Assembly (NCBI GenBank): GCA_964649825.1
Contig: CAZYQW010000092.1
Coordinates: 1-21,049, forward strand
DNA length: 21,049 bases
DNA from: CAZYQW01 sp964649825
GTDB taxonomy: Bacteria; Planctomycetota; B15-G4; JADJEK01
Direction: 5' to 3'
Shown here one piece after another: positions 5,437 to 12,719 of the stretch (positions are counted from its first letter, which is position 1; each line of letters opens with the position of its first letter). The position numbers and the translations under genes are program-made. The notes beneath the pieces were generated by a model. That model saw nothing but the letters and a program-made list of their open reading frames with translations. It searched no databases and was not told the DNA's origin.

Positions 5437-7083
5437 GTGCAAATGCAACACGTTCGAACCGCCGCCGCGCTCGCGGCGGTCCTCCTGTCCTCGTCGGCCG
5501 CGCTCGCCATCGACCCCGCGCTGAAGGTCACGGTCCTCGCCCTCGAAGGCGACCCCATCGGAGCCGTCGGCAACCTCACTTCCATCGACAACGTCGCGGT
5601 GAACAACCAGGCCGACACGCTCGTCGAGGCCGATACCAACAACGCCGACACGTTGATCGACAGCGTTCTGTTGAAGAACGGCGTGCTGTTCCTCCAGGAG
5701 GGCCAGGCCCTCGCCATGCCGGCCGGCGCGGCCATCGGATCGTTCGACGCCGTCAACCTGAACGAGAGCGGGAACAGCGGCTGGAACTTCTTCCTCGACA
5801 ACACGAGCGGTACGACCGACGATTCGGGCATCTACTTCAACACCACGCTCCTGTTCCAGGAGGGCTCGTTCGTGACCGCGGCCGGCGTGTCGCCGGGATC
5901 GCCGTACACCGGCTTCTTCGAGGCCAAGATCAACAACGGCGACGACATGTTCGTCGTGTCGTCGATCGACGACCCGGCGGTGGCATCGACCACGGATCGC
6001 CTGCTGGTCCGCGTCGACCCGACGACGAGCATACAGACCCTCGTCGCGCTCGAAGGACAGAGCGCACCCGGCGTCGCCGGAGCGTTGTTCTCCGACTTCG
6101 GGACCGGCGCCGAGAACTTCGACCTCAACGACGCGGGCGACGTGATGTTCTTCGCGGACACCGACCTCGCCACGACGATCGACGGCGTGATCTACGTGAA
6201 CTCGACCCCGATCGCGCAGGAGGGTTCCCCCTCGCCGATCTCGGGCCGCAACTGGTCGTCGCTCTCGAGCCCCGAGCTGAGCATCAACAACGACGGCGAC
6301 TGGGTCTTCTCCGCCTCGCTCGACGGGGACGCGGCCACGAACCTGCTGATCGACAAGTCGACGCGAGGCGGCATCCACGCTCAGGAAGGCGACAGCCTGC
6401 CGGCCTTCTCGCCGTTCCTGCTCACGTCGTTCGGCTCGGGACCGGTCCTGATCGCCGATCGCGGCGAGGTCGGAGACGACGACCCGGACGTCCTCTGGTT
6501 CGCCGACTGGAACGCCGACACCGCGATCGACACGGGTCTCTTCCTGAACGACAAGCTGCTCCTCCAGGAGGGCGTCGACATGATCGGAGGCACGATCATC
6601 GATGACGTGCGCGGCATCGGGAGCGGCTACGCGATGAGCGACGACGGCCGTTACATCGTGGTCGAGGTCAACCTCGTCGGCAGCGTCGACGCGGCGGTCC
6701 TGATCGACCGCGGTCCCTGGCGCAGCACGGGCGGATCGCTTGGCGGCGCCGGCGGCGCCCCGCGCCTCCGCGGCTTCGGCCAGCTCACGCCGAGCACGCC
6801 GGTCACGATCGAGCTGACCCGGGCGGTGCCGAACTCGACCGCCGCACTGATCATCGGCCTCTCACGCGTCGACCTGCCGTTCATGAGCGGCACGCTGATC
6901 CCGAGCCCCGACCTGATCATCTTCAACCTTCCGACCGACGCGAACGGCTCGTTCAGCGTCACCGCGAACTGGCCCGCCGCCATCCCATCGGGAACCAAGG
7001 TCTACCTCCAGTACTGGGTGACCGACGGCACCGCTCCGGCCGGCTTCTCCGCGTCGAACGGCATCGAGGGCACCGCACAGTAG
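5437..7083 (+). CDS. Secreted tandem-repeat protein (NxxGxxxF / QEG repeats) with Planctomycetota-type C-terminal domain
   Basis: This 548-residue protein starts with a signal peptide (TAAALAAVLLSSSAALA) followed by IDPALKV. The body, to about residue 420, consists of roughly six degenerate units of about 60 residues. Each pairs an N-x-x-G-D-x-x-F strand (LNDAGDVMFFAD, INNDGDWVFSAS, INNGDDMFVVSS) with a closing x-x-L-x-QEG turn (VLFLQEG, LLFQEG, PIAQEG, GIHAQEG, LLLQEG). This resembles the tandem NxxGxxxF repeat proteins that probably form a beta-propeller. Residues about 425-548 form a Gly-rich, beta-strand module ending GFSASNGIEG, seen in secreted planctomycetal proteins. No lipobox, sortase signal or PEP-CTERM is seen, and almost no Cys. 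Function unknown; extracellular binding or an envelope role is plausible. Starts at 5398 or 5443 are possible. Confidence 0.82.
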   Translation: MQMQHVRTAAALAAVLLSSSAALAIDPALKVTVLALEGDPIGAVGNLTSIDNVAVNNQADTLVEADTNNADTLIDSVLLKNGVLFLQEGQALAMPAGAAIGSFDAVNLNESGNSGWNFFLDNTSGTTDDSGIYFNTTLLFQEGSFVTAAGVSPGSPYTGFFEAKINNGDDMFVVSSIDDPAVASTTDRLLVRVDPTTSIQTLVALEGQSAPGVAGALFSDFGTGAENFDLNDAGDVMFFADTDLATTIDGVIYVNSTPIAQEGSPSPISGRNWSSLSSPELSINNDGDWVFSASLDGDAATNLLIDKSTRGGIHAQEGDSLPAFSPFLLTSFGSGPVLIADRGEVGDDDPDVLWFADWNADTAIDTGLFLNDKLLLQEGVDMIGGTIIDDVRGIGSGYAMSDDGRYIVVEVNLVGSVDAAVLIDRGPWRSTGGSLGGAGGAPRLRGFGQLTPSTPVTIELTRAVPNSTAALIIGLSRVDLPFMSGTLIPSPDLIIFNLPTDANGSFSVTANWPAAIPSGTKVYLQYWVTDGTAPAGFSASNGIEGTAQ

Positions 7084-7184
7084 TTCGCCCCCGCGGCGAC
7101 TCGACTCCGAACACCGCGACCGTCCTCGCCCTTCCTCAGAGCAAGTCGCGCTACCCGATCACCTATCCTCGGCCACGCAACCGA

Positions 7185-7217
7185 ACCGGGGGGCCGGCCG
7201 ACGCCGAGCCCCCCGGT
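7185..7217. terminator. Hairpin between convergent genes, possible bidirectional terminator
   Basis: A perfect 9-bp GC-rich stem, ACCGGGGGG (7185-7193) with CCCCCCGGT (7209-7217), encloses a 15-base loop. It sits in the 170-bp gap between the stops of two convergent genes. There is no strong U-tract on either side, so termination efficiency is uncertain. The rest of 7084-7253 shows nothing recognisable. Confidence 0.5.
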
Positions 7218-7253
7218 CATCCTGATTTCGGTCTCGCGGTCCGGCCGGACGAG

Positions 7254-7835
7254 TCAGTCGGTCGCGAGATCCTCGATGAGCGACGCGCGGCTCGGCCCCT
7301 CGATCGAGGCGCTTGCGGCGTAATGGGGATGCTCGATTCGCAGCCGTACCGGCGCGGCGGGATCGCGGAAGCGTTCGATCAGATCGGGCGCGAGGACGAA
7401 CCGGACGTACTGGACCGCCGAGATGCGCTCCTCGTCGAACTGCTTCTGATCGAACGTGGCTCGCACGGTGCGGCCGTCGACGTCGAGGAAGACGTGCTCG
7501 TCGATGCCGACCAGCCGGTCCAGCGTCTCGCGGATCCGGGCGCGGTCCTGGATCTCGATCATCATGGTCGCCCGGAGCTCGCCTTCGTCCGGGACGAAGT
7601 CGTTGTAGACGTCGATCTCGGCCTGGATCCGATCGTCCTGCACGATGCGCTCGGTGCGCAGCATCTCCTGGACCTGGAACCACGCGGAGTCGTGATTCTC
7701 GAAGATGAACGTCACTTCGTCCCCGACCGCCACGCGGCGCGCCTTCTTCAGCGCGATGATCCGCACGAGGACCTCCGCACGCTCGTGCTCGTACGTCGTC
7801 AGATCGAGGATCTCGTCACGGCCGATCTTGTTCAT
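7254..7835 (-). CDS. DUF3501 family protein
   Basis: This soluble 193-residue protein opens MNKIGRDEILDLTTYEHERAE and continues with GDEVTFIFENHDSAWFQVQEMLR, the characteristic DUF3501 N-terminal region. There is no signal peptide, membrane span or Cys-based metal site. The biochemical role is unknown. The family is repeatedly found beside rubrerythrin and a GlpC-like Fe-S protein, as here, which suggests the three act together in an oxidative-stress or electron-transfer process. The ATG overlaps the stop of the upstream Fe-S gene by four bases (ATGA), so translation is probably coupled. It is the last gene of its operon and is followed by the hairpin at 7185-7217. Confidence 0.9.
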   Translation of the reverse strand: MNKIGRDEILDLTTYEHERAEVLVRIIALKKARRVAVGDEVTFIFENHDSAWFQVQEMLRTERIVQDDRIQAEIDVYNDFVPDEGELRATMMIEIQDRARIRETLDRLVGIDEHVFLDVDGRTVRATFDQKQFDEERISAVQYVRFVLAPDLIERFRDPAAPVRLRIEHPHYAASASIEGPSRASLIEDLATD

Positions 7836-9088
7836 GACGCCTCCAGGCCGTACGCGTCGCGGATCAGGATGATGGGGTGCTCGGCCACGCGGCCGGTCCC
7901 CTCCAGGATCCTCAACGCCGAAAGCGGACAGTCGGTCGCGATCCGATCCGGTTCGAGATCCCGAACGTCCTGGAGCAGCTTCCTCGCGATCAACAGGCTC
8001 TCCTCGTAGTGCTTCTTCTTCATTCCCCACGTTCCGTCGACGCCGGAGCAGTGGTCCATCATCGACACGTCGGCGCCGGCGCCCTTCAGGAACTGCATCG
8101 AGCGGAACCCGACGTTCTGCGCCTTCAGGTGGCACGGCAGATGGTAGGCGACCCGGCCGAGCGGCTGCTTGAAGTCCCGGTTGAGCGTGCCGCGGCCGCG
8201 CAGCGACCACAGATACTCGAAGATGTCCTGCGTGTGCTCCGCGACGGCGCGAGCATCGTCGGTCGCAAGCAGCTCCGGATACTCGTGCTTGAGCTGGTAC
8301 GAACAGGTCGGCCCGGTGACGACGACCTTCTTCCCTTCACGCACGTGAGGCACGAGGTCCGCGACCACGGCGGCGGCGCTCTTGCGCGCCGCGTCGACGT
8401 CTCCTCCGTGGAGGAACGGCGCCCCGCAGCACGCCTGGTACCGATACTCGACCTCGACGCCGTTGTGCTCCAAGACCGCGAGCGCGGCGCGACCTGTGGC
8501 GGCGCCGCTGTACTCGACGAAGCAGGTGCCGAACAGGACGACGCGCCCGCTCTCCCCGGGGCGCCCCCCCCGGCCCTTGAGCTGCCGCGAGAGCGGACGC
8601 GACTCGTAGCTCGGCATGACGAACCGGCGGTCGATGCCGGTGCCGATCTCCATCAGCCGCCGGACGAACGGAACGCGATAGAGCGCGTTCGTGATCGGCG
8701 CGGCCAAGCAGGAGCACTTGCCGATCAGGTCCTGCCGTTGGCCGATCTGGTCGGCGAGCTTGAGCCCCTTCTCCTCCGCCTGCACGAGCTTCGCCCGCAT
8801 CATCAGCTTCGGAAAGTCGATCGCCCACTCGTGCGGAGGGTGGTAGGGGCAGTGGTTGTAGCAGAGCTTGCAGTCGTAGCAGAGGTCGGAGACGCGTTGC
8901 CGCTCGGAGCTCGTCATCCGCCTCGCGTCGAGGTCGTGCGCGTCGATCGCGTCGAAGAGCGCCGGAAACGATGGGCAGAGCGGTAGACACCGCCGACAGT
9001 CGTGACACTTCTCGAAGACGCGCGTCGATTCGTCGTCGAGCGCTTCGCGGTCCAGGAACTCCTCTTGACGAAGACCGGCGTTCTTCAC
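7832..9088 (-). CDS. Fe-S oxidoreductase of the GlpC / heterodisulfide-reductase-like type
   Basis: This is a 418-residue protein. Two ferredoxin-type 4Fe-4S motifs are complete: C28-x2-C31-x2-C34-x3-C38-P and C70-x2-C73-x2-C76-x3-C80-P. The C-terminal half carries CCG-type cysteine clusters (GTCFVEY, QACCGAP, GPTCSYQLKHEYP, YHLPCHLKAQ, DHCSGVDGTWGM, ATDCPLSALRI), as in GlpC and HdrB-like subunits. It is probably a cytoplasmic electron carrier between a quinone or thiol pool and a partner. Next to rubrerythrin it could supply electrons to, or take them from, peroxide reduction; that is inference. GTG 9088 is 10 bases and TTG 9091 seven bases from the GGAGG at 9099-9103, so either may be the start. 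Confidence 0.9.
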   Translation of the reverse strand: MKNAGLRQEEFLDREALDDESTRVFEKCHDCRRCLPLCPSFPALFDAIDAHDLDARRMTSSERQRVSDLCYDCKLCYNHCPYHPPHEWAIDFPKLMMRAKLVQAEEKGLKLADQIGQRQDLIGKCSCLAAPITNALYRVPFVRRLMEIGTGIDRRFVMPSYESRPLSRQLKGRGGRPGESGRVVLFGTCFVEYSGAATGRAALAVLEHNGVEVEYRYQACCGAPFLHGGDVDAARKSAAAVVADLVPHVREGKKVVVTGPTCSYQLKHEYPELLATDDARAVAEHTQDIFEYLWSLRGRGTLNRDFKQPLGRVAYHLPCHLKAQNVGFRSMQFLKGAGADVSMMDHCSGVDGTWGMKKKHYEESLLIARKLLQDVRDLEPDRIATDCPLSALRILEGTGRVAEHPIILIRDAYGLEAS

Positions 9089-9098
9089 CAATCCAACG

Positions 9099-9103
9099 CC
9101 TCC
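9099..9103 (-). promoter_or_regulatory. Ribosome-binding site GGAGG for the Fe-S oxidoreductase gene
   Basis: CCTCC on the plus strand reads GGAGG on the coding strand. No ATG lies within range, so it supports a non-ATG start: GTG at 9088 or TTG at 9091. Confidence 0.6.
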
Positions 9104-9176
9104 AGCGTGGGCAGGACGATGACACGGCGCGGGCGCGGAAGGGGACGTTCCCCGTCGCCCGCGCGAGTGTCCGTTC

Positions 9177-9602
9177 TCAGAGCTCCTCGAGGTTGTCGAG
9201 CGCGGTCTGGAAACGGCCGGCGTGGGACTTCTCCGCCTTGGCAAGCGTCTCGAACCACTCCGCGACGTCGTCGAAACCCTCGTCCCGCGCGGAGCGAGCC
9301 ATGCCGGGGTACATCTCCGTGTACTCGTACGTCTCACCGGCCACCGCCGCCGCCAGGTTGCGGGACGTGTCCCCGATCGGCTTGTCGGTCGCGGGATCGC
9401 CGACCTTCTTCAGGAAGTCGAGGTGGCCGTGCGCGTGGCCGGTCTCGGCCTCCGCCGTGTCGCGGAACAGCCCTCCGACGTCCGGGTAGCCCTCGATGTC
9501 GGCCTGCTTCGCGAAGTACAGGTAGCGGCGGTTGGCCTGCGACTCGCCGGCGAACGCATCCTTCAAGTTGTTGTGGGTCTTCGTACCCTTCAGATCTGCC
9601 AT
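9177..9602 (-). CDS. Rubrerythrin (ferritin-like diiron domain only)
   Basis: This 141-residue cytoplasmic protein keeps all expected four-helix-bundle diiron ligands: E20 in FAGESQANRRY, E53-x-x-H56, E90 with E93 in GETYEYTEMY, and E124-x-x-H127 in KAEKSHAGRF. Rubrerythrins reduce hydrogen peroxide at the diiron centre. The usual C-terminal rubredoxin domain with paired CxxC motifs is absent, so electrons must come from a separate partner; the Fe-S protein 88 bp downstream is the obvious candidate. The ATG at 9602 is preceded by GAGAGG about 11 bases upstream. It is first in the operon and is divergently transcribed from lepB across 254 bp. Confidence 0.95.
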   Translation of the reverse strand: MADLKGTKTHNNLKDAFAGESQANRRYLYFAKQADIEGYPDVGGLFRDTAEAETGHAHGHLDFLKKVGDPATDKPIGDTSRNLAAAVAGETYEYTEMYPGMARSARDEGFDDVAEWFETLAKAEKSHAGRFQTALDNLEEL

Positions 9603-9856
9603 CGTCGTGGTTTCCTCTCTCGGGCAACCGTCGTGGACTCCGCGGCCGGTCGACGCGCGCGCGTCGAACCACGGCAACGTCCGTTCCGCGGCACACGAGC
9701 GGTGTGCGGCGAAACGAATCGCCGGACATCGTAGAAGATCGCCGGCGCGCGCGGAAACGCCCGCGATGACGAATCCTCGCCGGAGAGGAGGCCGGCGCCA
9801 ACGCTGCGGCGCGGGGTTCGTAGTCGAGCGCGGACGAACGTACGGAGAAACCGGTA
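9603..9856. promoter_or_regulatory. Divergent promoter region, rubrerythrin operon versus signal peptidase
   Basis: This 254-bp gap separates two divergent start codons, so it must carry promoters for both. No Fur/PerR-like palindrome or clear sigma-70 hexamer pair was recognised. A CGCCGG/CCGGCG inverted repeat (9778-9797) is present but unremarkable at this GC content. The lepB ribosome-binding site GGAG is at 9844-9847. Confidence 0.45.
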
Positions 9857-10579
9857 ATGTACGACTCGAACGACTCCCGCGCCCCCTCGAAGCCGACGCG
9901 CGCTCGACGACTCTGGAATGAATGGGCCAAGCCGATCCTGCTGGCCGTCGTCATCCTCTCCACGTTCCGGTCCGCCGTCGCCGACTGGAACGACGTTCCG
10001 ACCCCCTCGATGGTCCCGACCATCCTCGAGGGAGACCGCGTCTTCATCGACAAGCGGGCGTACGACTGGCGCGTGCCGTTCGTCCACTGGCGCATCGTGG
10101 AGCGCAACGAGCCGGAGCGCGGCGACATCGTGATCTTCCCCTCTCCGCTCGACGGGCGGCGGCTGATCAAGCGGATCGTCGGCACCCCCGGCGACGTGCT
10201 CGAGATGAAGGACCGGCGCCTGTTCGTGAACGGTGAAGCCGTCGTCTACTCGAATGAGACCGCGGACCTGGTCGCCGCGGTTCCGGATGGGGAGGTCGGC
10301 GCCGGGCGCCGCGTCGTTCGCGAGGAGCTCGGCGATCGGCCGCACGCCGTGATGCTGACCCGCGCGTCCCACGCCCCCGCGTCGTTCGAACCCCTCACCG
10401 TGCCGCCGGCTCGGTACTTCATGATGGGCGACAACCGGGACGACAGCCTCGACTCCCGCACGTTCGGGACGATCCCTCGCGACCACATCCACGGCAAGGC
10501 GCTCGGCGTCGCGATCTCGGTCGACCCCGATCGGTACTACCTCCCTCGATGGGCGCGCTTCTTCACACGCCTACCTTGA
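9857..10579 (+). CDS. lepB: Signal peptidase I
   Basis: This is a 240-residue membrane-bound serine protease that removes signal peptides from exported proteins. One N-terminal membrane span lies at about residues 24-41. The catalytic serine is S51 in TPSMVPTI and the general-base lysine is K105 in RRLIKRIVGTPGD. GDNRDDSLDSR (191-201) is box E. The lysine lies about 54 residues after the serine, normal for type I peptidases with a moderate insertion region. GGAG nine bases before the ATG supports the start. The signal-peptide-bearing proteins in this window would be among its substrates. The 3' end overlaps that of egtD by 17 bp in opposite orientation. Confidence 0.95.
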   Translation: MYDSNDSRAPSKPTRARRLWNEWAKPILLAVVILSTFRSAVADWNDVPTPSMVPTILEGDRVFIDKRAYDWRVPFVHWRIVERNEPERGDIVIFPSPLDGRRLIKRIVGTPGDVLEMKDRRLFVNGEAVVYSNETADLVAAVPDGEVGAGRRVVREELGDRPHAVMLTRASHAPASFEPLTVPPARYFMMGDNRDDSLDSRTFGTIPRDHIHGKALGVAISVDPDRYYLPRWARFFTRLP

Positions 10580-11537
10580 AGTAGTGCACTCCGAAGAGCG
10601 TCGCGTCGTCGGTCCAGACCCGAGCACTGCGGAAGCCGGCCCTTCGGGCGAGGGTGATGAACTCATCGATCGAGTACTTGTACGAGTTCTCGGTGTGGAT
10701 CGTCTCGCCCTCCTCGAAGTCGATGCGGCGCCCGCCGATCGTCACGCTCTGGGCCCGCGAACTCACCAGGTGCATCTCGATGCGACCGCGACGCTCGTCG
10801 TAGAACGCACGGTGATCCCAGGCGCCCACGTCGAAGTCGGCTCCCAACTCGCGGTTCAGGTGCACGAGCACGTTACGGTTGAACGCGGCCGTGACCCCCT
10901 CGGCGTCGTCGTACGCCGCTTCCAGGATCTCCTTGTCCTTCTTCAGGTCGACCCCGATGAGGAGCCCCCCACGACGCCCGACGAGGCGATGGACGCGGCG
11001 CAGGAACAGGACGACCTCGTCCGGCTCGAAGTTGCCGATCGTCGACCCCGGGAAGAACACGACGCGACGCGCGACGCGATCGACCAGCGGCGGCAACGAC
11101 ACGCTGCGGGTGTAGTCGGCGCAGACCGGCAGGATGTGGAGGTCGGGGTAGTCTTGCGCCAGCGCCATCGCGCTGCGTTCGAGGTGCTCCCTCGAGATGT
11201 CGATCGGCACGTAGCCGGCCGGTTCGACCAGGACGTCGAGGAGGAGCCGGGTCTTCCGGCTGCTGCCGCTGCCGAACTCGATGACGATCGCGCCAGGCCC
11301 GATCGCCGCGGCGATGTCCTGCCCCTTCGACTCGAGGATCGCGGTCTCCGTGCGCGTCGGATAGTACTCGGGGAGTTCGCAGATCCGATCGAACAGCGCC
11401 GACCCCATCTCGTCGTAGAACAGCTTGCACGGGAGCGCGCGCGGACGCACCGAGAGACCACGAAGCACTTCCTCGACGAGGTCGGGCTTCGGGGGCGAGA
11501 GGTCGTGGACCTCGATCGCTCGGCGTTCGGACTCCAT
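10563..11537 (-). CDS. egtD: L-histidine N-alpha-methyltransferase, EgtD-type
   Basis: This 324-residue protein covers the full usual length of EgtD, which trimethylates histidine to hercynine with SAM as the first step of ergothioneine synthesis. Family signatures are present: KLFYDEMGSALFDRICELPEYYPTRTE split over two helices, the SAM loop FGSGSSRKTRLLLD, VPIDIS, and FFPGSTIGNF. The C-terminus contains ETIHTENSYKYS and ends TLFGVHYFKVGV. ATG 11537 is preferred over upstream in-frame codons because family similarity starts there; the Shine-Dalgarno is weak. No egtB, egtC or egtE is in view, so the rest of the pathway is elsewhere or the product is hercynine. It lies 94 bp downstream of the DUF4340 gene and might be read through from the ABC operon. 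Confidence 0.93.
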   Translation of the reverse strand: MESERRAIEVHDLSPPKPDLVEEVLRGLSVRPRALPCKLFYDEMGSALFDRICELPEYYPTRTETAILESKGQDIAAAIGPGAIVIEFGSGSSRKTRLLLDVLVEPAGYVPIDISREHLERSAMALAQDYPDLHILPVCADYTRSVSLPPLVDRVARRVVFFPGSTIGNFEPDEVVLFLRRVHRLVGRRGGLLIGVDLKKDKEILEAAYDDAEGVTAAFNRNVLVHLNRELGADFDVGAWDHRAFYDERRGRIEMHLVSSRAQSVTIGGRRIDFEEGETIHTENSYKYSIDEFITLARRAGFRSARVWTDDATLFGVHYFKVGV

Positions 11538-11631
11538 CACGACGGGTCCAGCATGGGGAACGGACCACGAAGGTCCAAACCAAAACTCGCTCGTCGCCGA
11601 TTCTCTCCAATCCGCGTCCCGAACCGCGCGT

Positions 11632-12717
11632 TCAACGGCTGCGTTTCTGCAGCTCCGTCTCCCACGGGTTCGGGCCGTCCTCGCCCGCGAAAGCGCTCCG
11701 GCGCGGCGCCACGAGCTCGGCAACGGCCGGAGCCACGGCGTAGAGCCGCTGGGCCCGCAGGTTGAGCACGGGAACGAGGCCGTCCTCGAGGGTCTTGGCC
11801 GAGACCCGCAGCTCGCACACCTCGCCCTCCGCGGGGGTGAGGAGCACGCGGGCCCGGGGCTGATCGAAGCCCAGCTCCTTCGTCAGGCGCGGGTCGGGAA
11901 GGTCCGCGTACGGCGTGAAGAAGAGGTAGCTGCTGTACCCGCTCGCGGGACGGCTCGGTGCGACGGTCTCGTGGCCGTCCCCCTGCAGATGCCACTCGTA
12001 CGGCGACTTCCCGAGGCGAAACTCCTCCTCGGTGATCTCGACGTCGTGGAGCGTGAGCTCGAACGCCTCGCCGTCCGCGTGCTCGACCCGGATCACGTTC
12101 ACGCGGCGCGATTGACCGGGCCAGACGCGTGGAACCACGTGCGGGTCGAGCATCGGCGGGAGACCGGGGCGGGCTCCCGGCTCGAGCGCCGTCCACGGGT
12201 TCGTGTCGATCTCCCAGATCCCGGCGTCGTCGGATCGCTTGATGAAGCACCCGCTCATGTCGTCGAGGGGCGAGCCGAGGTCGACGGTGAAGCGTACGTC
12301 GAGCTGCTCGGGGCCGCGGATGTCGGGACCGTGCAGACGCACCTCCCAGGTGCCCTCGGAGTCGATCCCGTACTCGCTCGCGTGGGACAGGTCGCGCGTT
12401 CGGACGGTGCCCTCGGCGTCGAGCAGGGTCTTCATGAGGCGATCGATCATCTCCTCGCTCGCGAGGGCGAGCTGGAAGTTCAGACAGACCCACTGGCGGT
12501 TCTCGTCGCGCGCGTAGATCCACTTCGTCCCGTTCTTCGGACCGACGCTCACCGCCGCCGCCTGGATCCGGTCGCGTTCCTCCTTGCGAATCAACCGTCC
12601 GATCCGATAGGCGCTGTCGCGCGACGCGACCTCCTTCGCGTGCAGCATCGCTTCGAGGCTCCAGAGCGCGACGAACGCCGCGCCGAGCGCGGTCCAGAGG
12701 ATGAGGATCCGAATCAT
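11632..12717 (-). CDS. DUF4340 domain-containing protein, partner of Gld-type ABC system
   Basis: This 361-residue protein has a single N-terminal membrane span (about residues 3-24, ILILWTALGAAFVALWSLEAM) and a large beta-rich region likely outside the membrane. The layout matches DUF4340 proteins: an N-terminal anchor, repeated strands of the SDDAGIWEIDTNPWTAL type, and an FELTLHDVEI-like strand. DUF4340 genes typically follow a GldA/F/G-like ABC exporter, as here: it starts 2 bp after the GldG-like stop codon. It probably forms the periplasmic part of that complex. Substrate unknown. The N-terminal helix is followed by charged KEERDRIQAAAVSVG, with no lipobox. Assignment rests on architecture plus context rather than catalytic residues. 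Confidence 0.8.
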   Translation of the reverse strand: MIRILILWTALGAAFVALWSLEAMLHAKEVASRDSAYRIGRLIRKEERDRIQAAAVSVGPKNGTKWIYARDENRQWVCLNFQLALASEEMIDRLMKTLLDAEGTVRTRDLSHASEYGIDSEGTWEVRLHGPDIRGPEQLDVRFTVDLGSPLDDMSGCFIKRSDDAGIWEIDTNPWTALEPGARPGLPPMLDPHVVPRVWPGQSRRVNVIRVEHADGEAFELTLHDVEITEEEFRLGKSPYEWHLQGDGHETVAPSRPASGYSSYLFFTPYADLPDPRLTKELGFDQPRARVLLTPAEGEVCELRVSAKTLEDGLVPVLNLRAQRLYAVAPAVAELVAPRRSAFAGEDGPNPWETELQKRSR

Positions 12718-12719
12718 CG

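Noticed and set aside
11562..11576. GGACC-ACGAA-GGTCC hairpin between the DUF4340 gene and egtD
   Set aside because: The stem is only five base pairs with no U-tract. It is too weak to call a terminator at this GC content.
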